DNA of 64,000 nt from Methanothrix soehngenii GP6 (GCF_000204415.1 NC_015416.1:186001-250000); one strand, 5' to 3'. Numbered from the stretch's first letter, positions 45,384 to 54,213 are shown. Numbers and translations: made by a program. Notes: generated by a model from the sequence alone, not told the origin.

Positions 45384-45543
45384 GATCGTAACAAGTCGAG
45401 TCACCCGCCATAACATCTGAGTATCTTAGCTCTTCATTTTGATCGGGAATAGGGAGCGAGATCATTTGCCCATTTGGAAGGATTGGGCTGGGATACCCAC
45501 CAAACTCGGAGTCAAATCCTTTTCTGCTCAAGATGACTTTCAT
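45378..45543 (-). pseudogene. Nmad3 gene, N-terminal fragment
   Basis: Begins MKVILSRKGFDSEFGGYPSP, with ILPNGQMISLPIPD next, the family N-terminus, and continues GDSTCYDLM up to the insertion site. The remaining open frame runs only two codons into the IS. See the C-terminal fragment at 42825-43504. Fifteen bases downstream of the VOC gene on the same strand. Confidence 0.78.
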
Positions 45544-45557
45544 TATTAAAGCGCTCC

Positions 45558-45947
45558 TCATCCTATCGTTTGTAGTTGTATCAAGTTGCCACAGGTATCG
45601 TCGAAGACGGCTATGGTCACATTCTCCATTACTTCTGACGGCTGCATTGTGAACTTCACCCCGAGATTCTTCAGTCGTTCATACTCTGCGTGGACATCAG
45701 AAACGCCGAAGTTTATCGCGGGAATGCTCTGCTCGAAAATTGCTTTCTGATAATTTTTTGCTGCTGGATTATCATTCCGTTCAAGTATAAGCTCGGTGCC
45801 GTTTTGATCCTCAGGCGAGACAACGGTAAGCCATCTGTAATCCCCCGCGCCAATGTCGCTTTTCTTCACAAAGCCCAGGATTTGTGTGTAAAACTTCAGG
45901 GCTTTATCCTGATCGTTAACGAATACTTTGGTGTATATGATTTTCAT
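45558..45947 (-). CDS. VOC-superfamily (glyoxalase/bleomycin-resistance-like) protein
   Basis: 129 aa with two beta-alpha-beta-beta-beta halves: KVFVNDQDKALKFYTQILGF, and later FGVSDVHAEYERLKNLGVKF with VAVFDD-like FDDTCGNLIQLQ. Metal-dependent isomerase, lyase or binding role unresolved. It heads the minus-strand set VOC, Nmad3, nuclease-like, glycosylase-like; whether it belongs functionally is open. Confidence 0.85.
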   Translation of the reverse strand: MKIIYTKVFVNDQDKALKFYTQILGFVKKSDIGAGDYRWLTVVSPEDQNGTELILERNDNPAAKNYQKAIFEQSIPAINFGVSDVHAEYERLKNLGVKFTMQPSEVMENVTIAVFDDTCGNLIQLQTIG

Positions 45948-46009
45948 AATTAACCTTGCTATTATCTATGCTATTTAACTTACGATCTATGCTCCCCCAT
46001 CCATTAGAT

Positions 46010-46774
46010 TCACCGCGAGATGTTGTCTATTGTGGCCAAGCTCTGTTCTGCGCCTCTGAAAGCGTTCTTAAAGCGAACTTTAATTTTTTGCGATGTTTCT
46101 GGCCTGGAGTAGATGAAGGTATCATCAACCTCTTTCTCTGATATGATCACCTGAGAATCAACCACCATACCATCTTTACAGAGCTCCAGGTGCAATTTAT
46201 TTCCATCTATGTCTATGGACTGGATCAAAAGCTCATATCCTTCTTCCAATCCTAAAGGCGTCCCGGAGTTCATTGTGCGGGATCTGGAGTCGGCAATCAA
46301 TATTGGATTAGGATCGACCTCTGAAGTCTGCCACAGGCCATCTATTGTAGCCAGATTCTGATCTGCACCTCTGAATGAGTTCTTGAAGTGAACTCTAATT
46401 TCTTGCGATGTTCCTGGACTGGAGTAGATGAAGGTATCATCAACTTTGTTCGCGGGCATGATTATCTTGGAATCGATAACAATTCCATCTTTGTAGAGCT
46501 CCAGGTACACTCTATTTCCATCGATATCTATGGACTGGATCACCAGCTCATATACCTCTTCCAATGCCATAAGCGTCCCTGAAGCCACAGTATGGGATTG
46601 GGAGTCGGCGATCAGCATTTTAACTGGATTAGCCTCTGAAGTCTGCCACAGGCCATCTATTGTAGCCAGATTCTGATCTGCACCTCTGAATGAGTTCTTG
46701 AAGTGAACTCTAATTTCTTGCGATGTTCCTGGACTGGAGTAGTTGAAAGTATCATCCACTTCGTTCGCGGGCAT
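46010..46774 (-). CDS. Repeat protein fragment of S-layer duplication-domain type
   Basis: 254 aa made of about 2.5 copies of a 105-residue unit. Each unit contains IDIDGN-x-L/V-x-LEL-x-KDG-x-VVDS, a short linker, then RVHFKNSFRGADQNLATIDG and LWQTSE. This resembles part of the Methanosarcinales S-layer duplication domain. The first unit starts in its middle; the frame upstream soon ends in a stop and no signal peptide is present, so the gene is 5'-truncated and probably non-functional. Confidence 0.6.
   Translation of the reverse strand: MPANEVDDTFNYSSPGTSQEIRVHFKNSFRGADQNLATIDGLWQTSEANPVKMLIADSQSHTVASGTLMALEEVYELVIQSIDIDGNRVYLELYKDGIVIDSKIIMPANKVDDTFIYSSPGTSQEIRVHFKNSFRGADQNLATIDGLWQTSEVDPNPILIADSRSRTMNSGTPLGLEEGYELLIQSIDIDGNKLHLELCKDGMVVDSQVIISEKEVDDTFIYSRPETSQKIKVRFKNAFRGAEQSLATIDNISR
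46320..46774 (-). repeat. 315-bp tandem repeat within S-layer-type gene
   Basis: The stretch beginning CTGAAGTCTGCCACAGG at 46321 recurs at 46636 with very few differences over at least 125 bp, a period of 315 bp (105 codons). A third, degenerate copy ends near 46010. Indicates recent internal duplication or recombination. Confidence 0.7.
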
Positions 46775-46978
46775 GATTATCTTGATGCTCCAACAAACGT
46801 ATTTGAGGGCTTCAAAAATACTGGATCTAAAGGAAGATACCTAGCGACACAGATTTAAGGAATATATAGATATGCTAGAGTATGATGCATATTAGGCTTA
46901 ATGAGAATGAATTTAACGAATTGAGGTGTCCTTATTACTATTATTACTGGTAATGATGCATCCTGCCTAATTGAGGCC

Positions 46979-47425
46979 ATGATCGACTCGAAGACTCAGA
47001 CTCAGATGTGTGGTATGGAGCTGACAGTTCAGAAGATAGAGCGCTTCACATCTTCCGGGGCGGTGGCCTTTGAAAATAGTGAACGAAAGCTGCCGGATAC
47101 GGCACCACTGGATTTCGACCAATCCGGCTGGATCGATCTATCCGCCGGAGCCTATCTGGTGACGTTCAATGAGATCGTAAATATTCCCGGAGATGTGGCT
47201 GCCCTGGCAAGGGCCCGCTCTACCCTCCTGCGTTGCGGGGCTAGCCTGGAGACTGCCCTTTGGGATCCGGGATACCGGGGGCGCAGCCAGAGCTTGCTCG
47301 TGGTCCATAATCCCTCTGGACTGCGGCTGAAGAAGAACGCCCGGCTGATGCAGCTGGTGTTCATGAGGCTGGAGAATGAGGCGGAGAAGCTGTATGAGGG
47401 GAGGTATCAGGGGGAGAACATTTGA
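46979..47425 (+). CDS. dut: dUTPase-family pyrophosphatase
   Basis: 148 aa trimeric dUTPase/dCTP-deaminase fold. VAALARARSTLLRCGA is the subunit-interface and phosphate motif, WDPGYRGRSQSLLVVHN is the uracil-pocket motif, and LKKNARLMQLVFMRLEN follows. The C-terminal glycine-rich lid is short (YEGRYQGENI), as in several archaeal enzymes. GAGGCC precedes the ATG. It hydrolyses dUTP to dUMP. Confidence 0.87.
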   Translation: MIDSKTQTQMCGMELTVQKIERFTSSGAVAFENSERKLPDTAPLDFDQSGWIDLSAGAYLVTFNEIVNIPGDVAALARARSTLLRCGASLETALWDPGYRGRSQSLLVVHNPSGLRLKKNARLMQLVFMRLENEAEKLYEGRYQGENI

Positions 47426-47433
47426 GGTAGGTG

Positions 47434-48243
47434 ATGACATCCCCAGGATCAGCTAAGAGGTCCACTCTCAAGTTCTTCATCTTGCTCTTCGCACTATCAG
47501 TACCATTCTGGCTGGCAGGTGGCATGGCTGAGCAAGAGCTTCCTCTTCCCTTCAGTCTGCCTGCAGGCGCACTCGTGCTCGTCTGTCCGATGGCTGCAGC
47601 ACTGATCCTCGTCTACAGAGAGGAAGGATCCAACGGCATAAAGCAGCAGTTTTCAAGATGCTTTGATTATGGAAGAATCAAATCGAAGGTCTGGTATTTG
47701 CCCATCCTTTTTTTGATGCCCCTCCTCATGGCGCTGGAGTATACGGTGATGAAGCTGACCGGGATGCCAGTCCCTGATCCCCAGTTCACTTTTATTGCGC
47801 TGCCAGCATTCTTCATCCTCTTCTTCGTTGGCGGGGTGGGGGAGGAGATCGGCTGGACGGGATATGCTACCGACCCATTGCAGGCTCGCCGGACTGCATT
47901 GGAGGCCAGCATCATCCTGGGGATAATCTGGGCGATATGGCATGCAATCCCTTATATTCAGGGCCATAATGCACCACTCTGGATTTTGGGCCAGTGCGAA
48001 GCCGCAGTTATGCTGCGAGTTCTCATCGTCTGGATATACAACAACACAGGAAAAAGCCTGTTCGCAGCGATAGCATTTCATGCCAGCGTCAACCTCAGCG
48101 AATTGGTTTTATTCCCCATATATGGTTCTTATTACGATCCAATCATTGCCTTTTTCCTTCTGGCAGTCACGGCTGCCGCTGTGGTAATCCTATGGGGGCC
48201 CAAGACCCTGGCTGATTACAGATATGCCCGTTCAAAGGCTTGA
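47434..48243 (+). CDS. CPBP-family intramembrane metalloprotease-like protein
   Basis: 269 aa with about eight hydrophobic segments. GGVGEEIGWTGYATDPLQAR provides the EExxW/R motif, IIWAIWHAIPYI the F/WxxxH motif, and AIAFHASVN the HxxxN/D motif of Abi/CAAX prenyl proteases. The start is the ATG at 47434 after GAGGTAG, or the adjoining GTG. Substrate unknown; eight bases after dut. Confidence 0.88.
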   Translation: MTSPGSAKRSTLKFFILLFALSVPFWLAGGMAEQELPLPFSLPAGALVLVCPMAAALILVYREEGSNGIKQQFSRCFDYGRIKSKVWYLPILFLMPLLMALEYTVMKLTGMPVPDPQFTFIALPAFFILFFVGGVGEEIGWTGYATDPLQARRTALEASIILGIIWAIWHAIPYIQGHNAPLWILGQCEAAVMLRVLIVWIYNNTGKSLFAAIAFHASVNLSELVLFPIYGSYYDPIIAFFLLAVTAAAVVILWGPKTLADYRYARSKA

Positions 48244-48502
48244 GGAGATATTTTTGGGAGAATACATTGGGTGCTGATTTAGGCCTTCTAAAGTAAATCT
48301 CGCGCATTTCTGGATCTTGGTGATCATCCATTGTACTGTGGCAGGCTTCGTAGCTTAGCTTGTATTCATCTTTTTGCAGATTTGGCTCTAATGTATTCGT
48401 TTTTTTTTATGCCTTAGAGATATATTATCACCAGAATTTATTAATATCATCCAAACTATTTATCTCAATAAGTTCTTATGCTTAAAGCTCTAAAGGGCAT
48501 TT
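48244..48502. other. Promoter region of protease operon
   Basis: 259 bp, AT-rich, without a gene. Contains several TATA-like stretches (for example around 48415-48470) that may drive the zinc-ribbon/membrane/C11-protease operon. Confidence 0.35.
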
Positions 48503-48661
48503 ATGAAGGTAAGATGTCCACAATGCAATGGAGATATTTTTGAGGTAGAGATTGATCGAGATACTATTGCACGGGGTTCAAAGAAGGCGGTTTCGAGGGA
48601 TATGATAGTATATTGTCCTAAGAACCATCCAAATAAGATCCATCTGGAACTCGATGATTAG
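48503..48661 (+). CDS. Small zinc-ribbon protein, 52 aa
   Basis: MKVRCPQCNGDIFEVEIDRD followed by a basic middle and VYCPKNHPNKIHLELDD: CxxC plus C-x-x-x-H form one zinc site. Twenty-eight bases before the membrane-protein gene on the same strand. Too short for usual gene calls, but codon use and linkage support it. Probably a small regulator or adaptor. Confidence 0.6.
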   Translation: MKVRCPQCNGDIFEVEIDRDTIARGSKKAVSRDMIVYCPKNHPNKIHLELDD

Positions 48662-48689
48662 CCTGAGATAAAATATATGAGGCGGTTAA

Positions 48690-49343
48690 ATGGATGATGG
48701 AGTATTAATAGGAGAGGTTCCCTCCATCGAAGAAGTTGAGTGGGTAACGCTAGGGAAGGAAATGCGTAAGGATACACTGAAGACGCTCAACGAAGATGCA
48801 AAAGGATTGGCAACACTGGGGTCGTCTCTATTGCTGGTATATACAGGGGCTTTGACATTGTTCAAGCTTCCTGAAAACGCCTCATATCTTGGATTGGGGA
48901 TTATGGCAATCCCTATTGTCCTTTGGCTGGTTTGCATCTTTTTTGCCTCCAGCATAAATTTCAGCGAATTATCCCGCATATATGTCAATGATCCCAATGA
49001 TGTTAAAAATTTTATAGAAAAAAGGATTAAGGAAAAATATGACAAGCTAATATGGAGCAGAAGGTTATTTATTATGAGCATTGCTGCTTCAGCGATTGTA
49101 TTATTCCTTGGGGGAACATCATTTCAGGAAGAAGATCCAGCGCCACAGACAGTTCAATTTTTAGTTTCTGATAACTCATCTCCAGACTATAAGAATGCTT
49201 CTATCTCAGTTAATGAGTCGACAGGAAAGACAGATCCTGTTAAATTGATCGCAGTATCAGACGAAGCATATAAGGTAAGGTCTGCTCAAGGAACTGTTGT
49301 TGAGTTCAATAAAGATATGGCTAAAGCAATAATATATAACTAG
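48690..49343 (+). CDS. Membrane protein linked to C11 protease
   Basis: 217 aa. The cytoplasmic N-terminal ~40 residues are acidic, then two adjoining membrane segments (SSLLLVYTGALTLFKL and YLGLGIMAIPIVLWLVCIFF), a helical charged loop, a third segment (LFIMSIAASAIVLFLGG) and a ~75-residue outside domain. Seven bases before the C11 protease gene. No family recognised. It could be an effector, receptor or substrate of the protease. Confidence 0.7.
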   Translation: MDDGVLIGEVPSIEEVEWVTLGKEMRKDTLKTLNEDAKGLATLGSSLLLVYTGALTLFKLPENASYLGLGIMAIPIVLWLVCIFFASSINFSELSRIYVNDPNDVKNFIEKRIKEKYDKLIWSRRLFIMSIAASAIVLFLGGTSFQEEDPAPQTVQFLVSDNSSPDYKNASISVNESTGKTDPVKLIAVSDEAYKVRSAQGTVVEFNKDMAKAIIYN

Positions 49344-49350
49344 TGTAATT

Positions 49351-50292
49351 ATGTTACTGGATAATGGCAATCCCTATGAGAATGGCCGGCCCCAGAGTAT
49401 AATCCTATCACCCGAGGACTTTTCATTTAACATATCTGATAGGAACCTCAATGCGATTGATCGCAGAGCAAAATGGACGGTTTTTATATATATGGCAGCC
49501 AACTGCGATTTGGCAGCTCACTTATTCGAGGATATTCTGGAGATGAAAGCGATTGGATCGGATGAAAATGTAAACATTTGCGTATTTTTCGTTGGTCCTC
49601 TAATCACTGATTCATTCTTTGCCAGATTGAATAAAGGGACGCCTCTTGGAGAGGATATCATCTTTCGGTTTTTGACGCTATCAGCAAGCGAACCGAAAAT
49701 CCTGAAAGAGGTCATAAGCAATAACCTAATTTTATATCCTGCAGAAAATAATCTTGTTATACTGGCGGGTCATGGACTCGGATGGAAAGGCGCTTTGGAG
49801 GACTATGCCATAGGGAAGATGTATATTGAGCAAGGCAGATTCTCTCTCCCCCCAGGTGATGACGGTTCGCATTTAAAATACTGCTATGATCGCGCAATCA
49901 AGGCGATTAATGAAAAAAGATTGCAGAACAGGATGGCAAAGGATTCGATCAATGATGGAAACAAATCAAAGATTAACATAATCGCCTTTGATGCATGCCT
50001 TATGGGAAATATCGAGGCAATCAATCATTTCAAAGATTTATCAGAAATAATTGTCACTTCTGAGGATGTGTTCCCCGGATCGGGCTATCCTTATGATAAA
50101 ATATTGCAGAAATTAAAAGCGGATCCCAATATAGATCCTAACGTAATGGCCATAAATATAATCAATCAAACAAAAGATTACTATAAAAATAAATTTGGTA
50201 ATATAGTAATTACTCAAGCTGCCTTGGATTGCCATGAGCTCAAAGGCCTCAATCAAATGATATACAATTTGGCAAATAAAATGACAAAATAC
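49351..50292 (+). pseudogene. C11 (clostripain-like) cysteine protease, N-terminal fragment
   Basis: WTVFIYMAANCDLAAHLFED starts the caspase-like fold. Catalytic His is in LVILAGHGLGW and Cys in NIIAFDACLMGN. The frame ends at a stop 12 bases into an inserted element (TAG at 50302). The downstream C-terminal part lies at 51881-52350. The truncated product would keep the dyad but lose about a third of the protein. Confidence 0.72.
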
Positions 50293-51880
50293 GGCACTAT
50301 CTAGAAATCAAGTGAAATTTGTTTTTTACCAGCGATAGATTGTCTCATTTATGATATTATTGCTAATGTGGTTACACAAATCGGCCCATTTGGTTTGATT
50401 AAAGCAAATTTATCAGAATAATTTATAAAATAATTTTGTATTTTAAAAAAAATTACTAAGCTAACGCTATTGTTTTAGAATCTGGTTAGGCGATGCCGAA
50501 TCTTTTAACCCGTATCTAGAAAAGGAATGAACATAAAGAATGCATTGAGTAGAGACTTTTGAGGCCTTCCAAAGACTCCTGCTCTCTTTAGCGCAGAGAG
50601 CTTTATCTGCTCTTTGATTCCTGGTTCCTCTAATTGTTTTTTTCTATGAGTCTTGAGACTTGTTGAATAGTAATTTTCTATGGGATTGTTTGTAGCCGGG
50701 GCATTATCGGTAAAGTAAAATGCTGTAAGGTTTGGCCAAAGCTCTTCGATTTTATCCAGCCTCTTTCTAACGGATATCATAAACGAGTCGGATTGCATCT
50801 TTAAAAATTTAAAATTATTTAAAGCTTCATGATAAGTTCTTTGCTCAAGGTTTTTGCTTTCTCTTCTACGTCTCAATTCCAGACGTCGAACAAAATCATA
50901 AAATAGGTGCTTGGCTTCTGCAATCCATGATTTGTATTCCTTGTTGCTTCTCTGTCTCATCATTTTCTCTTCTTCGATCAAGGTGGAAAGGAATTCAATC
51001 TCAAGTTCACGGTTAAAAAATATGTTAAGCATTTTGTATTTAAGCAATTCCTGTTCGATGCTTGTTTTTCGAGGAAAATCATTGACTATGAGCTTATTCA
51101 AGTGGAGCAAACAGAATTGATGGATTACCTTGTTGCCGAATACTCTTTTAAAAACATTGCTGTATCCTCTGTAAAGGTCTGTGACAATAAATATCTGCTT
51201 TTGAGTGTCGAGATTTCTTCGAAGGAAACCTTCGATAGTATCGGCATCTTTTGAATCGAAAAGCTCATCCGCGATTACTTGCCTTGTTACCGAATCAAGG
51301 AGTGTCAAACGATACTTTTGGTTTCGTCCTGCCTTGGGATGTTGCTCGTCATAATGCACGAACTGGATATTTTTGACCGAAGGGACATCTGTCTCCTCAA
51401 TCGCGCACTGGACCATGTTCCGGATGGTATCTTTATCCCGAGGATACAGATAGCCCATTATCGATTCTATCACTTCATAAGATACGTGATTAAGCCTCAG
51501 ACGTGTGCAGATTTCCGTGACAATCCCGAAGAAGTCTGTCTTTAGCTTGATCCAGAAGTCTCGATCTTCTTCGGTTGACTTCCCGCAAGCGCCACATAAA
51601 TATTTCCCGACGTTTGCCCCTCCGAGATGTCTCTTCTGGCAGGTGTTAAAACCATTATGGCTCATTGGATGGCCACATTCGGGACATAATGGCGGCACTA
51701 TTTTCCGAAAAATACCGCTCGCAGTAAATTCAAAGTCGTTTGAGTAATCCTGGAAGATATTTGAAAGCATTTCACGATACGGAAAATTTATCAAGCTTAA
51801 TTGCATCTCAGTCATTGTAGGGTCACACAGGGTACATGATTATCATAATATTAATAACTTGTGATAGAATGTGCCCTGCC
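50293..51880 (-). mobile_element. Insertion sequence breaking the C11 protease gene
   Basis: About 1.59 kb between the two protease fragments. Left end GGCACTATCTAG and right end (reverse strand) GGCACATTCTAT plus a shared CAAGT suggest imperfect terminal repeats; TAC on each side (50290-50292 and 51881-51883) may be a 3-bp duplication. The exact right end could be 51875 instead. One DDE transposase on the minus strand. Confidence 0.6.
50505..51815 (-). CDS. DDE transposase with N-terminal zinc finger
   Basis: 436 aa. N-terminal CPECGHPMSHNGF, and then YLCGACGK, form a zinc finger. The acidic core residues are in QFVHYDEQHPKAGR, FIVTDLYRGYSNVFKR and PATNNPIENYYSTS. Archaeal IS type; I do not assign the family. 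Frame intact, so it may still be active. Confidence 0.85.
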   Translation of the reverse strand: MTEMQLSLINFPYREMLSNIFQDYSNDFEFTASGIFRKIVPPLCPECGHPMSHNGFNTCQKRHLGGANVGKYLCGACGKSTEEDRDFWIKLKTDFFGIVTEICTRLRLNHVSYEVIESIMGYLYPRDKDTIRNMVQCAIEETDVPSVKNIQFVHYDEQHPKAGRNQKYRLTLLDSVTRQVIADELFDSKDADTIEGFLRRNLDTQKQIFIVTDLYRGYSNVFKRVFGNKVIHQFCLLHLNKLIVNDFPRKTSIEQELLKYKMLNIFFNRELEIEFLSTLIEEEKMMRQRSNKEYKSWIAEAKHLFYDFVRRLELRRRRESKNLEQRTYHEALNNFKFLKMQSDSFMISVRKRLDKIEELWPNLTAFYFTDNAPATNNPIENYYSTSLKTHRKKQLEEPGIKEQIKLSALKRAGVFGRPQKSLLNAFFMFIPFLDTG

Positions 51881-52350
51881 TACATCACTTATTTAGGAGA
51901 TTGTGCCCAAAATACTTGGGAAACGATAAAGAGGCAGCAAATGTGATCAAATCGTGCATTGAGAATGCATTCAATTTTGGAGAGGGCTATAGAGACCTAA
52001 AGAATATTGCCGAATCTCTCCTAGATTGCCAAATACCATACAATCTAAGCGTAGCGGCAAGGTCTTTAAAGGATTTCTTCGAGCAATCCGGGCTGATTTT
52101 AGCATCCGATGTGCCCGGCGGTAAGGGCATGCCAGCTGGCATATCGATTTACTGTCCTGATCCTGCTGAATTTGATCCCCAATATCTTCGTGCTGTAAAT
52201 TCATCGGATATGGGTTTTTGGCCTTGGTTCCTCGGAATGTATGCTTTGTGCACTCTAGGACAAGATGCAGTAAATAGTCCGCTCATAGGATTAATAGATG
52301 AAACCATGAAGGATTTGATGGGAAAAGGAGAGTACAGGCCGAATAATTAA
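51881..52350 (+). pseudogene. C11 protease, C-terminal fragment
   Basis: After the IS, the N-fragment frame continues as YITYLGDCAQNTWETIK and then shifts near 51930 (A-run) into the frame with ENAFNFGEGYRDLKNIAESL and SLKDFFEQSG, a typical C11 C-terminal region ending GEYRPNN. So besides the insertion, a one-base deletion is likely. No function expected. Confidence 0.6.
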
Positions 52351-52429
52351 ACTATAATTTTATCTATCTTTATATTTAATGTGTCTTTGCTATGAAAAAC
52401 ATCTAATAAAGGATAACAAGGGGTTCATT

Positions 52430-53675
52430 TCACCCCCCTTGAGAATCTTTTTTAACAAAGTAGCCTGCACCAACTAACACCTCAATCATCTCGTCTAAGC
52501 TGGGATAATTTGACTCTTCCGAAAAGCTGACCTTAACATTCTTTGGCTTGGCTAAGCCATCATCTTTGTACATCTCTTGGTTGATGAGGAGATGATGTAG
52601 CACTACCAGCATTTTTCTGGCTAAAGCAACAGTAGCTATATTTTTCCCTCTTCTGGCCATAATTCGCAAGAAGAACCTCTTTAATTGCGTCTTGGCTTTA
52701 GTCCTTGATAATGCATGGGGGCACTCGATTATCATCCTTCTGAGGTACTTTGATCCCATTTTAGTGATCTTGCCGTTATACCTTTTTCCTGCAGATTCAT
52801 AAACAGAAGGATCGAGTCCAGAGAACGCTGCTAACTTTTTCCCAGATGCAAAATTCCTGTAATCTCCTATCTCAGATAGAATCGCTGCCGCGGATACAAA
52901 ACCAATTCCTGGAATAGACATCGCGATCTCAACATCCCTTTTTCTCGCCTTAAGAAGTCTGCTGATCTGTGCATCCAACTGCACGAGTTTCTTATCGACT
53001 TCATCTATCATTTGAATATGAGATTTTATGAGGAAAATGCTGATTGGTGAAAGGCCAGCTATAATGGCTTGCTTGATCATCTCTTTATTCTTCTTCACCT
53101 TCTTGGAGGGTATCGACTCGACTATGACATCCGCACTTCTGCCATCAACTAGTCCTTGAAGAACGTGTCTTCCAGACTTCCCGAAAACATCTGAGAGTTC
53201 TGATGCAAGCTTAATGGTGCATGCCTCCAATTCCTGAATGGTTCTGGCCTTAAGCTTAGACCTGAAATCAACATAGCCCTTTCTTGCCCTGGTTAGCGCC
53301 CTTAGTTCGCGATCTTCTTTAGGAAGAATCATTGAGGGGTTCGATCTGGTTATTTAGACACAGTTCCGCAAGCCATTCTGCATCTCGTTTATCCGTTTTA
53401 GCACCAGAATGACGACGAGTTTTGAATGCATTTCCTAGGATGAACTCAAATTCGTCGTCTAATACCTGGTAGACTAAATGCCAGTAATTGCCTGTAGACT
53501 CTACTGCTACCTTTTTGCAGTTATTATCCTTCAACCAGGATGCGAAACAAAGAACGCCTTCTACGGTCATATCGAACCGATTTAGGACTTTTGAGCCGTC
53601 CCTGGAGAGAATGCAGGCCATCAAAAATCTCTTGTGAATATCTGCACCACAAGCTTTATTCTCTTGTCTCTTCAT
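52430..53675 (-). pseudogene. IS110-family transposase with frameshift (copy 2)
   Basis: N-terminal piece 53319-53675 (CGADIHKRFLMACI, VAVESTGNYWHLVYQ, GAKTDKRDAEWLAEL) and C-terminal piece 52430-53332 (RELRALTRARKGY, MSIPGIGFVSAAAILSEIGD, GLDPSVYESAGKR). They join at GAACCCCTCAATG near 53325; removing one C gives EPSMILPKEDREL, matching copy 1. Probably inactive, unless the C-run allows slippage. About 40% similar to the 12-kb copy, so not a recent duplicate. Confidence 0.85.
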
Positions 53676-53687
53676 TTATTCCCTCAT

Positions 53688-53830
53688 CTGATATGGGCAG
53701 ATTAAAGTTCCCTTAAAGGGTTCGCATTGCTATTCACGTTCAAGGACGCATTCGGGTGCTCGATAGTCTTGGCCGGTTTTATGACGGGCTGTAAGCCCCA
53801 AGGCACATCGGCCTTCACTGCCCATATCAG
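53688..53830 (-). ncRNA. Candidate IS110 bridge RNA region (copy 2)
   Basis: Upstream of the copy-2 transposase (read on the minus strand): CTGATATGGGCAG arm at 53818-53830 and its complement at 53688-53700. It shares with copy 1 GTGAAGGC after the first arm, AAACC-x-GCCAA in the middle, TGCGTC then GAACG, and AAGGGAA before the last arm. The first inner hairpin is GGGCT/AGCCC here versus GGGA/TCCC in copy 1: same place, different sequence, as expected for guide loops. Confidence 0.55.
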
Positions 53831-54056
53831 CCTCGTCTATGGAGTCTACCTGGTTTTTCATCTTTCGGGTGCGATTCCAAAGCCTGCCTTCAAAAAAAAA
53901 GAATCATGCTGTTTTGTGGTTTTGTGGACTTATTCAATATCTCTGATGTCCTGCTGAACTTCCTGCTGGTGGTTGGCTGGCAGAAATAATGCAGGGATAT
54001 TCTTAAAAAGGAAAAGATCTAAAGTGTCTGCCAGAGGCGAAATAAGAGGTGACAGC

Positions 54057-54194
54057 ATGCCCGTGAGCAAGAAACAGCTGGAGAAGCTGAACAAAGTGAA
54101 GAAGGCCAAGGCAGAGGAGCTTGCAAAGCAAGCAGCTGGAGGCAGCGAATCTGCCAAGAAGAAGCTCAAGAAGCTCCAGAAAAAGATCAAGTAG
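54057..54194 (+). CDS. Small lysine-rich basic protein, 45 aa
   Basis: MPVSKKQLEKLNKVKKAKAE, then a short GGSES break and KKKLKKLQKKIK. More than a third of residues are lysine. GAGGTGA lies five bases before the ATG, an excellent ribosome site; a longer in-frame start at 53973 is not needed. Probably binds nucleic acid or ribosomes. Stand-alone, followed by an oligo-T terminator. Confidence 0.72.
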   Translation: MPVSKKQLEKLNKVKKAKAEELAKQAAGGSESAKKKLKKLQKKIK

Positions 54195-54206
54195 ATCCAT
54201 ATTTTC

Positions 54207-54213
54207 TTTTTTT
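54207..54213 (+). terminator. Oligo-T terminator after basic protein gene
   Basis: T-rich TTTTCTTTTTTT shortly after the stop, archaeal type. Confidence 0.5.

Noticed and set aside
46010-46774. CRISPR-like array
   Set aside because: The repeats are 315 bp long, coding and not separated by unique spacers. I saw no CRISPR array elsewhere.
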